From positions 1-64,000 of the forward strand of contig JAFYXO010000019.1 in assembly GCA_017546125.1 (NCBI GenBank): 64,000 bases of DNA. Reading direction: 5' to 3'. The position numbers were made by a program, and so were the translations under genes. Every line of letters begins with the position of its first letter. Positions within the stretch are counted from its first letter, which is position 1. The notes under the pieces were generated by a model, which did not search any database, was not told the origin of the DNA, and was given only the letters and a program-made list of their open reading frames with translations. The stretch is from Bacteroidales bacterium (GTDB lineage: Bacteria > Bacteroidota > Bacteroidia > Bacteroidales > UBA932). Below, piece by piece: positions 46,380 to 55,906 of the stretch.

Positions 46380-47000
46380 ATCGCAACACCTAACAAAAAG
46401 CGACCATATGTCGCACCAAGACCGATGAATGCAGGGGGACCAAGACCTTCTGGCAATAATTCGCGTCAAAATAATCAAAACCAGAAAGAGGAAGGGGCAA
46501 GAATCAATGAAGAGATTACAGCTCCAAGAGTTCGTCTAGTGGGAGACAATATCCCTGAACAAGGTATTTTCGCTTTAGCTGATGCCTTAAAGCTAGCTGA
46601 AGAACTTGAACTTGATTTGGTAGAGGTGTCTGCAAAGGCAGATCCACCTGTATGTAAGATTATTGATTACCAAAAATTCCTTTACCAGCAGAAGCGTAAA
46701 GCGAAAGAGATGAAGGCAAATGCCTCTAAAGTGGTGATTAAAGAGATCAGATTTGGTCCTAACACAGATGAGCACGACTTCCAGTTCAAGCTCAACCACG
46801 CCAAGAGCTTCCTTCAAGAGGGATCTAAGGTAAAATCTTACGTATTTTTCAAAGGTAGATCCATTATGTTCTCTGAGCAGGGTGAGAAATTGCTCCTCAG
46901 ATTTGCAGTTGAGCTTGAAGACTATGGTCAGGCTGAGCAAATGCCTAAGTTGGAAGGTAAGAGGATGATCATGATGATCGCTCCCAAAAAGAAGAAATAA
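46380..47000 (+). CDS. infC: Translation initiation factor IF-3 with ATC start
   Basis: 206 aa. The frame has a stop at 46365-46367, then a perfect AGGAGG (46366-46371), 8 nt, then ATC at 46380 beginning (M)[14 protein letters not shown]. The first ATG (46425) has no ribosome site and would remove these basic residues. A rare non-AUG start is the known basis of infC autoregulation in other bacteria: IF-3 rejects such codons. The N-domain (about 45-115, [30 protein letters not shown]) and the C-domain ([21 protein letters not shown]-like FKGRSIMF) are complete. Confidence 0.88.
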   Translation: MATPNKKRPYVAPRPMNAGGPRPSGNNSRQNNQNQKEEGARINEEITAPRVRLVGDNIPEQGIFALADALKLAEELELDLVEVSAKADPPVCKIIDYQKFLYQQKRKAKEMKANASKVVIKEIRFGPNTDEHDFQFKLNHAKSFLQEGSKVKSYVFFKGRSIMFSEQGEKLLLRFAVELEDYGQAEQMPKLEGKRMIMMIAPKKKK

Positions 47001-47035
47001 AACATTTTGTTTAACTATAAAATAATTTTAGAACA

Positions 47036-47230
47036 ATGCCCAAAATGAAAACCAACTCCGGTGCTAAAAAGCGCTTTGTGCTTACCGGGACTGGAAAAGT
47101 GAAGAGAAGACACGCTTATCACAGCCACATTCTCACTAAAAAAACCACTAAGCAGAAAAGAAATCTTAACAAAGTCGTAATCGCTGACGCTTGCGACCAA
47201 AAGAGAATTAAAGAGCTTATCACTGCTTAA
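47036..47230 (+). CDS. rpmI: Ribosomal protein L35
   Basis: 64 aa, very basic, with the family start [14 protein letters not shown] and the central [19 protein letters not shown] stretch. It is a large-subunit protein. It stands between infC and rplT, the standard order, and has normal length. Confidence 0.98.
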   Translation: MPKMKTNSGAKKRFVLTGTGKVKRRHAYHSHILTKKTTKQKRNLNKVVIADACDQKRIKELITA

Positions 47231-47315
47231 TTATTAATCAATTGTTTAACTGAATGCTTAGCAGAATAAGACTCTCAACAGGGGAGGGCGCTGACATTCT
47301 TAAAACCAAAAAAGT

Positions 47316-47660
47316 ATGCCAAGATCGGTAAATTCGGTAGCTTCAAGAGCACGCCGTAAAAAAATTCTTAAAGAGACCCGTGGTAATTTCCTATCACGTA
47401 AAAATGTCTGGACCGTTGCCAAGAATACTTGGGAGAAAGGTCAAACTTATGCTTACCGCGATCGTAAGCAGAAAAAACGTAATTTCCGTGCACTTTGGAT
47501 CATGCGTATCAACGCTGCTGCAAGAGAACATGGTATGAACTACTCTCAATTTATGGGAGCACTTGCAAAACAAAACATCGGTCTTAACCGTAAAGTTCTT
47601 GCAGACCTTGCAGTTAATAATCCTCAGGCATTTGAAGCGATTATCAACTCAGTAAAATAG
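47316..47660 (+). CDS. rplT: Ribosomal protein L20
   Basis: 114 aa, basic, with the L20 start [18 protein letters not shown] and the conserved [16 protein letters not shown]. It binds 23S rRNA early in assembly and, in other bacteria, represses its own operon. The 85-nt rpmI-rplT gap is larger than the other gaps here and could hold a regulatory structure, but I cannot define one. Confidence 0.98.
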   Translation: MPRSVNSVASRARRKKILKETRGNFLSRKNVWTVAKNTWEKGQTYAYRDRKQKKRNFRALWIMRINAAAREHGMNYSQFMGALAKQNIGLNRKVLADLAVNNPQAFEAIINSVK

Positions 47661-47668
47661 TTCTTTGA

Positions 47669-49009
47669 GTGAAAGAAATCCTTCATAACAGATGGTTTAA
47701 GTTCGGATTCTGGGCTGTACTCTATACAGCATGGGTAATATGGCTCGGAAACTTCTGGTGGCTTTTTGGTCTCATAGTAGTATTCGACTTATACATCACC
47801 AAGAAGTTAAAATGGGCTTTCTGGAGAAAGACCTACAAAGAGGGTGAAAAACCTAACGTACTGCTTGAATGGCTCGATGCTGTAATCTATGCAGTAATAG
47901 TGGTTACCTTTATAAATATGTTCTTTATCCAGTCGTTCGTGATACCTACTTCATCTATGGAGAAAACATTGATGACAGGTGATTATCTGTTTGTAGGAAA
48001 ATTAGCTTATGGCCCCAAGGTGGCAGAAAGACCTCTTTCTATCCCATTTGTCCATAATGCACTTCCAAACGGAAGCAAATCTTATTCAGATCTTATCAAG
48101 ATCGATTACAGAAGGCTTGCCGGTTTTTCGGAGGTGAAGAGAGATGACAATGTCGTGTTCGGTTTCCCACATGGAGATACAGTTCTCCGCAAGTGTCCTA
48201 CTGACGACTACTACACTCACGTAAGGCTTAATGGAAGAGAGTATACAGAGAAGATGTATGGCCCTCTTACAGTGAGACCGGTGGACAAAAAAGATAATTA
48301 TGTGAAGAGATGTGTTGCCATCGCAGGAGATACTCTCCAGATTAAAGATGGACAAGTCTATGTAAATGGAGTTCCTCAAGAGAGTTATCCAGGTATACAG
48401 AATACCTATACAGTGGTTACCAATGGCACCTCTATAAATTCCAAACTTTTGGATGATATGGATGTGAATCCAAATGAGTATTGGTTCGATGCAGCCCTTC
48501 CGGGTTACAGATCAATTCCTCTAAATAAGGTAAATGCTGAGAAGGTAAGCAAACTTGGAAATGTGGTAAGCGTGGAGCAGAATATAGATTCTTTCCCACC
48601 AGATTACCCGGACTCATATTTGTTGATTTTCCCATTTTCACGTGACTTCCAGTGGACCAGAGATAACTACGGACCTTTATACATACCTGCGAAGGATGCT
48701 ACCGTAGAGATTAATCTCACCAACCTGCCTCTTTATAGAAGAATCATCTCAGTATATGAGAAGAACACTTTGGAGGTGAAAGATGGAAAAATCTTTATCA
48801 ATGGAGAAGTTGCAGAGAGCTATACATTCCAGCAGGATTATTACTTCATGATGGGTGATAACAGACACAACTCACTTGACTCCCGTTATTGGGGTTTCGT
48901 GCCTGAAGATCACATAGTAGGAAAGCCTCGAGTTATCTGGTTTTCATCAGATAAAAACAAGCCTTTCCCACGGAATATCAGATGGAATCGCCTGTTTAAG
49001 TTTGTATAG
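47669..49009 (+). CDS. lepB: Signal peptidase I (long form)
   Basis: 446 aa from GTG at 47669, chosen because it keeps the first membrane segments and follows rplT by 8 nt. Three hydrophobic segments (about 12-26, 28-44, 70-90) precede the catalytic box IPTSSMEKT (Ser96). The general base is Lys213 in YVKRCVAIAGD, and the C-terminal box is MGDNRHNSLDSR. About 150 residues are inserted between the last two motifs, as in other Bacteroidota enzymes. It cleaves Sec signal peptides at the outer face of the inner membrane. Confidence 0.95.
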   Translation: MKEILHNRWFKFGFWAVLYTAWVIWLGNFWWLFGLIVVFDLYITKKLKWAFWRKTYKEGEKPNVLLEWLDAVIYAVIVVTFINMFFIQSFVIPTSSMEKTLMTGDYLFVGKLAYGPKVAERPLSIPFVHNALPNGSKSYSDLIKIDYRRLAGFSEVKRDDNVVFGFPHGDTVLRKCPTDDYYTHVRLNGREYTEKMYGPLTVRPVDKKDNYVKRCVAIAGDTLQIKDGQVYVNGVPQESYPGIQNTYTVVTNGTSINSKLLDDMDVNPNEYWFDAALPGYRSIPLNKVNAEKVSKLGNVVSVEQNIDSFPPDYPDSYLLIFPFSRDFQWTRDNYGPLYIPAKDATVEINLTNLPLYRRIISVYEKNTLEVKDGKIFINGEVAESYTFQQDYYFMMGDNRHNSLDSRYWGFVPEDHIVGKPRVIWFSSDKNKPFPRNIRWNRLFKFV

Positions 49010-49014
49010 AAAGA

Positions 49015-49046
49015 TTTGCAAATTAGAGAAAAAAAAGGGATATTTG
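49015..49046 (+). promoter_or_regulatory. Promoter of rpmB-rpmG
   Basis: TTTG (49015-49018), a 20-nt spacer, then GATATTTG (49039-49046), one mismatch from TAnnTTTG, 41 nt before rpmB. Confidence 0.6.
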
Positions 49047-49087
49047 CACCCCCGAAAAAATAGTATAATCAATAAATTACACATACA

Positions 49088-49330
49088 ATGGCAAGAGTTT
49101 GTCAAATAACTGGAAAGAAAAGGGTGATCGGAAACAATGTTTCACACTCAAAACGCCGTACCAAACGTGAGTTTGCACCCAATCTAAGGACTAAACGCTT
49201 CTGGTCTGAAGAAGAACAAAGATTCATTACCCTGAAAGTATCAGCTGCTGGTATCAGGACAATTAATAAAAACGGTTTGGCCGCTGCATTGAAAGCTGCT
49301 CAAGCTAAGGGTTTAATCGATTTAGTATAA
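49088..49330 (+). CDS. rpmB: Ribosomal protein L28
   Basis: 80 aa with the family start MARVCQITGKKRVIGNNVSHS and RTKRFW. It is a large-subunit protein of usual length. It is first of the three-gene unit rpmB-rpmG-DUF4295, ten nt before rpmG. Confidence 0.98.
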   Translation: MARVCQITGKKRVIGNNVSHSKRRTKREFAPNLRTKRFWSEEEQRFITLKVSAAGIRTINKNGLAAALKAAQAKGLIDLV

Positions 49331-49339
49331 TTATAGACT

Positions 49340-49528
49340 ATGGCAAAGAAAGCTAAAGGTAATAGAGTACAAGTCATTCTTGAGTGTACTGAGCAAAAAG
49401 AGAGCGGTGTTCCTGGTATCTCACGTTACGTTACTACTAAAAATAAAAAGAATACCACTCAAAGACTTGAAAGGATGAAATACAATCCTTATTTGAGAAA
49501 AGTAACCCTTCACAAAGAAATTAAATAA
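49340..49528 (+). CDS. rpmG: Ribosomal protein L33
   Basis: 62 aa, with [12 protein letters not shown] and the C-terminal [19 protein letters not shown] stretch of L33. Only one cysteine of the zinc-ribbon pairs remains, so this is the zinc-free (C-minus) form. Confidence 0.97.
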   Translation: MAKKAKGNRVQVILECTEQKESGVPGISRYVTTKNKKNTTQRLERMKYNPYLRKVTLHKEIK

Positions 49529-49548
49529 CTCGTTAATATTATTTTACT

Positions 49549-49710
49549 ATGGCAAAGAAAGCTGTTGCAACATTTAGTGGTGACAAGTCTGCTTCAAGAA
49601 ACTACGTGAAATGTATCCGTATGGATAAATCAGCACGTACTGGAGCTTATGTATTCACCGAGGAACTAGTTACTGTAGACAAAACTAAAGAATTCTTTGA
49701 GAAGAAATAA
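49549..49710 (+). CDS. DUF4295 family protein
   Basis: 53 aa, MAKKAVATFSGDKSASRNYV at the N-terminus, matching the DUF4295 proteins found in Bacteroidota next to rpmG. It is basic, Lys-rich and followed by a strong terminator, so its position suggests a phylum-specific ribosome-associated protein. The function is not established from sequence. Confidence 0.92.
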   Translation: MAKKAVATFSGDKSASRNYVKCIRMDKSARTGAYVFTEELVTVDKTKEFFEKK

Positions 49711-49736
49711 TCTTTAATGAGATATAGATAAAAAAG

Positions 49737-49766
49737 GCGGTCTTTCTAAAGAGGACCGCTTTTTTT
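49737..49766 (+). terminator. Intrinsic terminator after DUF4295
   Basis: GCGGTC (49737-49742) and GACCGC (49754-49759) form a stem, followed by seven T (49760-49766). Confidence 0.9.
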
Positions 49767-49789
49767 ATCATAATTCTTAATAAAATAGT

Positions 49790-49797
49790 TACATTTG
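49790..49797 (+). promoter_or_regulatory. -7 element upstream of ftsY
   Basis: TACATTTG matches TAnnTTTG, 25 nt before the ftsY start and just after the preceding terminator. No clear -33 box. Confidence 0.5.
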
Positions 49798-49822
49798 TAG
49801 GTTACAATAAAAATGGATTGTT

Positions 49823-50788
49823 ATGGCATTTTTTTGGCAAAAGAAGAAAACTGAAACTGAGTTGGAGACCCTTGATAAAGGCCTTCAAAAGACAAAGTCA
49901 AGCATCTTAGACAAGATAGCCAGAGCTGTTGCGGGTAAGAGCCGAGTGGATGATGAGGTTCTTGACGGTATAGAGGATGCTCTTATAGCCTCAGATGTGG
50001 GTGTCGATACTACACTCAAGATTATCGACATGCTTGAAGAGAGGGTGGCTAAAGACAAATACATGAATGTGGCCGAACTTCACGCTATCCTTAAGGAGGA
50101 GATGGCCTCATTGCTTAACATCAGTCCGGATGGGGCAGATGAGGATGGTGATGCCAATGTTTTCGACTTTTCCAAGAAGCCATATGTGATAATGGTGGTG
50201 GGTGTGAATGGTGTTGGTAAGACCACCACAATCGGAAAGCTTGCTGCCCGTCTTAAAGCTTCGGGAAAGAAGGTGATGCTTGGTGCTGCAGATACATTCA
50301 GAGCTGCGGCAGTGGATCAGCTTGTCATCTGGAGTGAGAGGGCCGGTGTCCCTATTGTAAAGCAGGCTATGGGTTCTGACCCTGCATCTGTAGCATACGA
50401 TACAGTCAAATCGGCTGTTGCAAACGATATTGATGTTGTCCTTATCGATACAGCAGGTCGTCTTCACAATAAGATCAATCTTATGAATGAGCTGACCAAG
50501 ATCAGGAATGTGATGAGAAAGGTGGTCCCTGATGCTCCTCACGAAGTTCTGTTGGTATTGGACGGCTCTACAGGACAGAACGCTTTCATGCAGGCAAAAG
50601 AGTTCACCAAAGCTACAGATATCACAGCTATGGCTGTAACCAAACTTGATGGTACTGCCAAAGGTGGAGTGGTGCTTGGTATAGCTGATCAGTTCAATAT
50701 TCCTGTGAAATTCATCGGTGTAGGTGAAAAGATTGAGGATTTGCAGATATTCGACAAGAGGTCGTTTGTAGATTCGTTGTTTAATTAG
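49823..50788 (+). CDS. ftsY: Signal recognition particle receptor FtsY
   Basis: 321-aa SRP GTPase receptor for co-translational membrane targeting. The short N-terminal part is followed by the helical N domain (about 20-95) and the G domain with GVNGVGKTTTIGKLA, DTFRAAAVDQL, DTAGRLHNK, TKLDGTAKGG and the C-terminal FIGVGEKIEDL. It lacks the long acidic A domain of E. coli FtsY. It is followed 18 nt later by pheT. Confidence 0.97.
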   Translation: MAFFWQKKKTETELETLDKGLQKTKSSILDKIARAVAGKSRVDDEVLDGIEDALIASDVGVDTTLKIIDMLEERVAKDKYMNVAELHAILKEEMASLLNISPDGADEDGDANVFDFSKKPYVIMVVGVNGVGKTTTIGKLAARLKASGKKVMLGAADTFRAAAVDQLVIWSERAGVPIVKQAMGSDPASVAYDTVKSAVANDIDVVLIDTAGRLHNKINLMNELTKIRNVMRKVVPDAPHEVLLVLDGSTGQNAFMQAKEFTKATDITAMAVTKLDGTAKGGVVLGIADQFNIPVKFIGVGEKIEDLQIFDKRSFVDSLFN

Positions 50789-50806
50789 AAGAAGTTACTT
50801 AGCATT

Positions 50807-53269
50807 ATGAATATATCTTATAATTGGTTAAAAGAGTACGTATCTTTCGATCTTACTCCAGAAAAAGTTTCAGAAATCCTTACCTCTATCGGATTGGAGG
50901 TAGAGGAGATGAGTGTTGTAGAGGATATTCCGGGTGGTTTGGCCGGTGTTGTGGTAGCAGAGGTGGTGGAGTGTGATATTCACCCCAATTCTGACCACTT
51001 GCATATAACCAAAGTCTTTACCGGAGAAGGTGAACCATTCCAAGTGGTGTGTGGTGCCCCTAACGTGGCTAAAGGTCAGAAGGTGCTTTTGGCTACAGTA
51101 GGTTCTGTACTGCCTACTCCAGATGGGGAAGGTTTCAAGATCAAGAGATCGAAGATCAGAGGAGAAGAGTCATTGGGTATGATTTGCGCTGAGGATGAAT
51201 TGGGTATCGGAGAATCTCATGACGGTATTATGGTTCTTGAACCTGAGGCAGTTCCAGGTACCCCTGCAAAAGATTATTTGAAACTATCTACAGATACAAT
51301 CTTTGTTATAGGTCTGACTCCAAACAGGGTGGATGGTGCTTCACACTTCGGTATAGCACGTGATTTGGCAGCATACCTTCAAACCAATGGTATGGGTGGT
51401 GAACTCAAATTCCCAAGTGTGGATGCATTCCAGGAGGGGGAAGGTGAGGCTACACCTGTAGTGGTTGAGTCTCCGGAGGGCTCTCCTCGCTATATGGGTA
51501 TCACCCTTAAAAATGTTAAAATCGCACCATCTCCAGAGTGGTTGCAAAAGAAACTTCTGGCGATAGGACTTCGTCCAATCAATAACGTGGTGGATATTAC
51601 CAACTTTATCCTTCACGAGACAGGCCAGCCCCTTCATGCCTTCGATCTTGATAAGATTAAAGGTGGTAAAGTGGTGGTAAGAAAGGCTCAGAAAGGTGAG
51701 AAATTTGTAACCCTTGACGGTGTAGAGCGTACTTTGTCATCAGAGGATCTTATGATATGCAATGCTGAGGAGCCAATGTGTATAGCCGGTGTATTTGGCG
51801 GTCTTGAGTCAGGTATTACCGATGAGACTACATCGATGTTCCTTGAGAGTGCATATTTTAACCCTGTATCTGTAAGAAAGACATCTAAGAGACATACTCT
51901 TAAGACAGATGCATCTTTCAGATTTGAAAGGGGGGCAAACCCAAGCATGGTCCCTTATGCAGGTAAGAGAGCTGCTTTGCTTATTCAGGAGCTTGCCGGT
52001 GCTGAGGTGGTAGGCAAGGTGCAGGAGTTCTACCCTGAGGAGATTGCCAGGAAACGTATTGAACTCGATTATGGCAGAGTAGAGACACTTATCGGCAAGA
52101 ATCTTGGTAAAGAGACCATCGAGAGTATCTTGAACCATCTTGGTTATGAGTTTGAATCAAAATGTGAAAATGGTGCTGTAGTATTGGCACCTTACCATAT
52201 GGTGGATGTATACAGAGAGTGTGATGTGGTAGAGGAGATCCTCAGAATCTATGGCTACAACAATATCGACCTCCCTACAAGCGTGAAGGTATCCATTAAC
52301 TCAACTCCAAAACCAGATCCAGAGGAGGTAAGAATGAAGATTCTTGACTTCCTGGCATCAAACGGATTTATGGAGTGTATGAACAACTCACTTACCAAAG
52401 GTGAGTACTATGAGAAGATGAAGACATTCCCTAAAGAGAAGAGTGTCTATATTATGAACCCTCTAAGTTCAGACCTGAATGTGATGAGACAAACCCTTCT
52501 TTTCAGCGGACTTGAGGTGGTAGCATACAACTTGAACAGGCAGGCATCTTCACTTAAGTTCTTTGAACTTGGAAATGTTTACTCATACGAGCCAAAAGAG
52601 GGCGAAGAGAACCCTACAGACTCACTCAAATCGTATAAAGAGGGTGCAAGACTATCTATGTTCATCTCAGGCAAGTCTACCCAATACTGGAGAAACAGCA
52701 TAGGTGAGGGTCACTTCTTCACTTTGAAGGGTTATCTTGAACTTCTCCTTAAGAAGATGGGTGTCGATATCTACTCCCTAGAGGCTGTTCCGGCACCTGG
52801 TGACCTTTTCTCTGAGGGTATAGAGTATTTGACCAAAGGTGGCAAGAGATTGGCCCTTATCGGTACTGTAGCTCCTGCGAGATTGAAAGCATTCGGTATC
52901 AAACAGCCTGTGTTTGCAGCTGAGCTTAACTGGGATTTGCTATTCGATCTATACAAGAAAAACAAGGTCAAATATAAAGAGCTTCCTAAGTTCCCAGAGG
53001 TGAAACGTGACTTCGCACTTCTACTTGATGAAAATGTGACATTTGCACAGATCCGTCAGGCTGCATTCAGCACAGAGAAGAGACTCCTCAAACAGGTATC
53101 ACTGTTCGATGTCTATAGAGGTGACAAGATTCCGGAGGGCAAGAAACAATATGCAGTAAGCTTCGTCCTTCAGGATCCTGAGAAGACCCTTACAGACCAA
53201 TATGTAGAACAGGTAATGTCAAAACTCCTTAACAGCTTCACCAAGCAATTCGGAGCGACATTGAGATAA
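50807..53269 (+). CDS. pheT: Phenylalanine--tRNA ligase beta subunit
   Basis: 820 aa, full length. It has an EMAP/tRNA-binding domain (about 40-150, HPNSDHLHITKV), B3/B4 editing domain, B5 domain, catalytic-like core (EILRIYGYNNI), and the C-terminal ferredoxin-fold anticodon-binding domain (KFPEVKRDFALLLDE). It works as a heterotetramer with PheS, which is not in this window. Confidence 0.98.
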   Translation: MNISYNWLKEYVSFDLTPEKVSEILTSIGLEVEEMSVVEDIPGGLAGVVVAEVVECDIHPNSDHLHITKVFTGEGEPFQVVCGAPNVAKGQKVLLATVGSVLPTPDGEGFKIKRSKIRGEESLGMICAEDELGIGESHDGIMVLEPEAVPGTPAKDYLKLSTDTIFVIGLTPNRVDGASHFGIARDLAAYLQTNGMGGELKFPSVDAFQEGEGEATPVVVESPEGSPRYMGITLKNVKIAPSPEWLQKKLLAIGLRPINNVVDITNFILHETGQPLHAFDLDKIKGGKVVVRKAQKGEKFVTLDGVERTLSSEDLMICNAEEPMCIAGVFGGLESGITDETTSMFLESAYFNPVSVRKTSKRHTLKTDASFRFERGANPSMVPYAGKRAALLIQELAGAEVVGKVQEFYPEEIARKRIELDYGRVETLIGKNLGKETIESILNHLGYEFESKCENGAVVLAPYHMVDVYRECDVVEEILRIYGYNNIDLPTSVKVSINSTPKPDPEEVRMKILDFLASNGFMECMNNSLTKGEYYEKMKTFPKEKSVYIMNPLSSDLNVMRQTLLFSGLEVVAYNLNRQASSLKFFELGNVYSYEPKEGEENPTDSLKSYKEGARLSMFISGKSTQYWRNSIGEGHFFTLKGYLELLLKKMGVDIYSLEAVPAPGDLFSEGIEYLTKGGKRLALIGTVAPARLKAFGIKQPVFAAELNWDLLFDLYKKNKVKYKELPKFPEVKRDFALLLDENVTFAQIRQAAFSTEKRLLKQVSLFDVYRGDKIPEGKKQYAVSFVLQDPEKTLTDQYVEQVMSKLLNSFTKQFGATLR

Positions 53270-53274
53270 AAAAT

Positions 53275-53307
53275 GAGACCGGCTAAATCAGCCGGTCTCT
53301 CTTTTTT
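53275..53307. terminator. Terminator between pheT and the barrel gene
   Basis: GAGACCGGCT (53275-53284) pairs perfectly with AGCCGGTCTC (53290-53299) over a 5-nt loop, followed by TCTTTTTT. A-rich sequence on the other side lets it serve the convergent gene as well. Confidence 0.9.
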
Positions 53308-53322
53308 GCTTGTAATCAAGTG

Positions 53323-53781
53323 TTAGAATGTGTATTTGACACCAACTCCACCACCGTGCCATGAGAATGCGATGCCGGTAAGGTTGATACCAGGTGTCCA
53401 GTCTACTGAAAGAGCAACAGGTGCTCCTGCGAATTTGTATTCAAGACCGATCATACCGTTGATAGATGCATTGAATGACATAGGGTCACCCAAGAAGAGA
53501 CCAACGTATGCACCAGGACCTGCATACCAAGAAAGGCCATTAACACCACCAAGCTGATTCTCCCAAGTGTAGAAACCGCTTACAAGTATGCCAAGACCAT
53601 TTTTGTTGAAAAGGCCAGAAAGGTTTGCACCAAGTTCCAATGCGTTAGCTGAGCTTACATGAGTTTTATATGTTACAGCTACATCGTAACCAAGTTTAAG
53701 ACCCAACGCGTTTTGGTAATTCTGGGCAAAAGCCGATACGCTAACTACTAAAGCAGCGATGATTGCAATAAATTTCTTCAT
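53323..53781 (-). CDS. Small outer-membrane beta-barrel-like protein
   Basis: 152 aa with a signal peptide (MKKFIAIIAALVVSVSAFAQ). The mature part has alternating beta-strand patterns rich in Gly and aromatics and ends in ...VKYTF. The terminal Phe is the usual BAM recognition residue of outer-membrane barrels. I do not recognise a family. It follows deoC by 18 nt and may be cotranscribed with it. Confidence 0.75.
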   Translation of the reverse strand: MKKFIAIIAALVVSVSAFAQNYQNALGLKLGYDVAVTYKTHVSSANALELGANLSGLFNKNGLGILVSGFYTWENQLGGVNGLSWYAGPGAYVGLFLGDPMSFNASINGMIGLEYKFAGAPVALSVDWTPGINLTGIAFSWHGGGVGVKYTF

Positions 53782-53799
53782 TTTTTAATTTGTTAGGTG

Positions 53800-54660
53800 T
53801 TAGTAATATTTAACTTCTGTTCCCACGATTTCGGTGAGCAGGTTGTTTGCCATACGGCTTGCACCGAAGCGGAACATCTCTTTATTAAGCCACTCTTTTC
53901 CAAGGATAGTATCCACGATACCATAGAATAGGGCAGCATCATCACAAGTGACAATACCACCGGCAGGTTTGAAACCAATCTTCTTGCCTGTAGCATTGTA
54001 GTATGCTTTGATACATTCACACATCACCACAGCAGCTTCAGGTGTAGCGGCTGGAGATGTCTTGCCTGTGGATGTCTTGATGAAGTCAGCACCAGCCTCC
54101 ATGGCGATAAATGATGCCAATGCGATATCCTGTGTTGTTGGTAGAGAACCTGACTCAAGGATGACTTTAAGGTGGGCGTCACCGACAGTCTTTTTGATCT
54201 CAGAAATCTCTCGAGCGCACTCAGCATAGTCTCCGTCAAGGAATGCGTTGTGAGCCAATACGATATCCACCTCGTTTGCTCCATTCTCCACAGCCATTTT
54301 GCTCTCGAGAACTTTAACCTCCAAGTAGCTCTGAGATGCAGGGAAGCAGCCCGAAACCACTGTGATATGTACACCTTCAGCTGTAAGGGTATCTTTGATG
54401 GTCTTGCTGAAGTTAGGATATACACAGATGGATGCAGGATAAGGTGCATATGGATAAAGCTCTTTGGACTTGTTTACCTTCTCGACCAAAGCTTTTACCT
54501 TAGTGGGGGTGTCGGTACCATTGAGGGTGGTCAAATCGACCATTCCAAGGCAGTCTGAGTAGATCTCTTTGGTTTTCCAGTTTGATAGATTGGCTTTAAC
54601 AGAGTCTATAGTAGCTTTGATAGCTTCATCTGTAAGGGTGTAATTGTATTTTTTTAGCAT
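53800..54660 (-). CDS. deoC: Deoxyribose-phosphate aldolase
   Basis: 286 aa, class I aldolase splitting 2-deoxyribose 5-phosphate to glyceraldehyde 3-phosphate and acetaldehyde in deoxynucleoside breakdown. It has VDLTTLNGTDT, ANEVDIVLAHNAFL (the conserved Asp), the Schiff-base Lys in DFIKTSTGKTSP, and KPAGGI with the second active-site Lys. It lies 11 nt after dtd in the same minus-strand run. Confidence 0.95.
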   Translation of the reverse strand: MLKKYNYTLTDEAIKATIDSVKANLSNWKTKEIYSDCLGMVDLTTLNGTDTPTKVKALVEKVNKSKELYPYAPYPASICVYPNFSKTIKDTLTAEGVHITVVSGCFPASQSYLEVKVLESKMAVENGANEVDIVLAHNAFLDGDYAECAREISEIKKTVGDAHLKVILESGSLPTTQDIALASFIAMEAGADFIKTSTGKTSPAATPEAAVVMCECIKAYYNATGKKIGFKPAGGIVTCDDAALFYGIVDTILGKEWLNKEMFRFGASRMANNLLTEIVGTEVKYY

Positions 54661-54671
54661 ATTTTCTCGTT

Positions 54672-55124
54672 TTATACTTTGTTCTTAGTGTCAATTATTA
54701 TGGTCACAGGGCCATCATTTATAAGGGAAACTTTCATCTCCGCACCAAAGATACCACATTGGATATTTTTACCCAAATCTCTGGTTAAGATTTTCTTGAA
54801 ATCTTCATATAGAGGGATTGAGATCTCAGGTCTGGCCGCTTTGATGTATGAAGGTCTGTTCCCTTTTTTTGTGGATGCGTGGAGTGTGAACTGGCTTACA
54901 ACCAATATATCTCCATTCACATCTTTGATCGAGCGGTTCATAACCCCATTCTCATCATCGAAGATTCTCAGATTCACGATCTTGGCGGTGAGCCATTCGA
55001 TATCGGTCATATCGTCTTCAGCCTCAATTCCCACCAATATCATCATTCCGGGTCCGATTGCCCCGTTGATTTTGCCCTCTATCTCTACAGAGGCCTTTGT
55101 AACTCTTTGGATTACAACTTTCAT
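54672..55124 (-). CDS. dtd: D-aminoacyl-tRNA deacylase
   Basis: 150 aa, removes D-amino acids from mischarged tRNA. The DTD motif SQFTLHA and the family start MKVVIQRVTKASVEIEG are clear. The usual Gly-Pro (NGPVT) motif reads DGPVTII here, with Gly and Pro kept. It lies between the radical SAM gene (4-nt gap) and deoC. Confidence 0.96.
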   Translation of the reverse strand: MKVVIQRVTKASVEIEGKINGAIGPGMMILVGIEAEDDMTDIEWLTAKIVNLRIFDDENGVMNRSIKDVNGDILVVSQFTLHASTKKGNRPSYIKAARPEISIPLYEDFKKILTRDLGKNIQCGIFGAEMKVSLINDGPVTIIIDTKNKV

Positions 55125-55128
55125 GACT

Positions 55129-55905
55129 CTATCCTCTTATTTGAACTTTAATCCCTTTTTCGACGAGTGGTCTTGCGATCTCCTCCATCTCCTCGACTGT
55201 CACTTTGGAGAGATTCTGAGCAGGGGTCTCCCTGTCAAGTGTGTACATCATCACCTCTCTTGCGTTCAAACTGATAGCCATTTCGACCCATTTGCGTACA
55301 TCTTCAGGTGATGTGCAGTCGATAACCTGACCATCCACTTCCCCTTTCAGGAACATGGTCTGAAGTATGAAATTCCCCTGGAAATGTCTGAGGTTCTTTA
55401 CGATTTTTGCGACAGTGTAACCGCTGTTTGGACGGTCAATCTTCTCTACAAACGCATCGGTGGCTCCGTCAAGCTTGAGGATAGGGTTGTCTATCTTCAT
55501 AAGGGCTGTACGAATCTCCTCTTTGACAATCTGTGTGGCGTTTGATAGGACAGATACCACTGCAGATGGGAAATATTTTTCCCTCATCTTGAGGGTGAAG
55601 TCGATTATTTCGGGGAAATCGGGGTGGAGAGTTGGCTCTCCATTTCCTGAGAAGGTGATGGTATTGATCTCGGTGCCCTCTTGTTTGAGTGCCGCCATTC
55701 TGCTCTCCATCGCCTCAAATACCTCCTCGCGGGTAGGGAGTTTCGTGTCCTCCTTCCCATCTTTGTTCCAGCCGCATTCGCAGTAGATGCAGTCAAAGCT
55801 GCACCATTTGCCATAGCGGGGCAATAGATTGACCCCCAGAGAATTGCCGAGGCGGCGACTCTTGATGGGGCCGAAAATTATATCGTTGAAAAGTATTGTT
55901 GACAT
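55129..55905 (-). CDS. Radical SAM protein
   Basis: 258 aa from ATG 55905, chosen because it is one base after the upstream stop. The frame itself opens 19 codons earlier. The iron-sulfur motif is Cys35-x3-Cys39-x2-Cys42 (CSFDCIYC), followed by an extra Cys44. A SAM-binding GNGEPTLHPDFPEI follows. The layout matches short radical SAM proteins of the wyosine/TatD-adjacent type, but the reaction is not identifiable. Confidence 0.88.
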   Translation of the reverse strand: MSTILFNDIIFGPIKSRRLGNSLGVNLLPRYGKWCSFDCIYCECGWNKDGKEDTKLPTREEVFEAMESRMAALKQEGTEINTITFSGNGEPTLHPDFPEIIDFTLKMREKYFPSAVVSVLSNATQIVKEEIRTALMKIDNPILKLDGATDAFVEKIDRPNSGYTVAKIVKNLRHFQGNFILQTMFLKGEVDGQVIDCTSPEDVRKWVEMAISLNAREVMMYTLDRETPAQNLSKVTVEEMEEIARPLVEKGIKVQIRG

Positions 55906-55906
55906 A

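Noticed and set aside
46425-46427. ATG as the infC start
   Set aside because: It lacks a ribosome-binding site, while AGGAGG is ideally placed for ATC at 46380.
47231-47315. L20 autoregulatory leader
   Set aside because: The 85-nt gap is suggestive, but I could not draw a stable structure or an L20-binding mimic.
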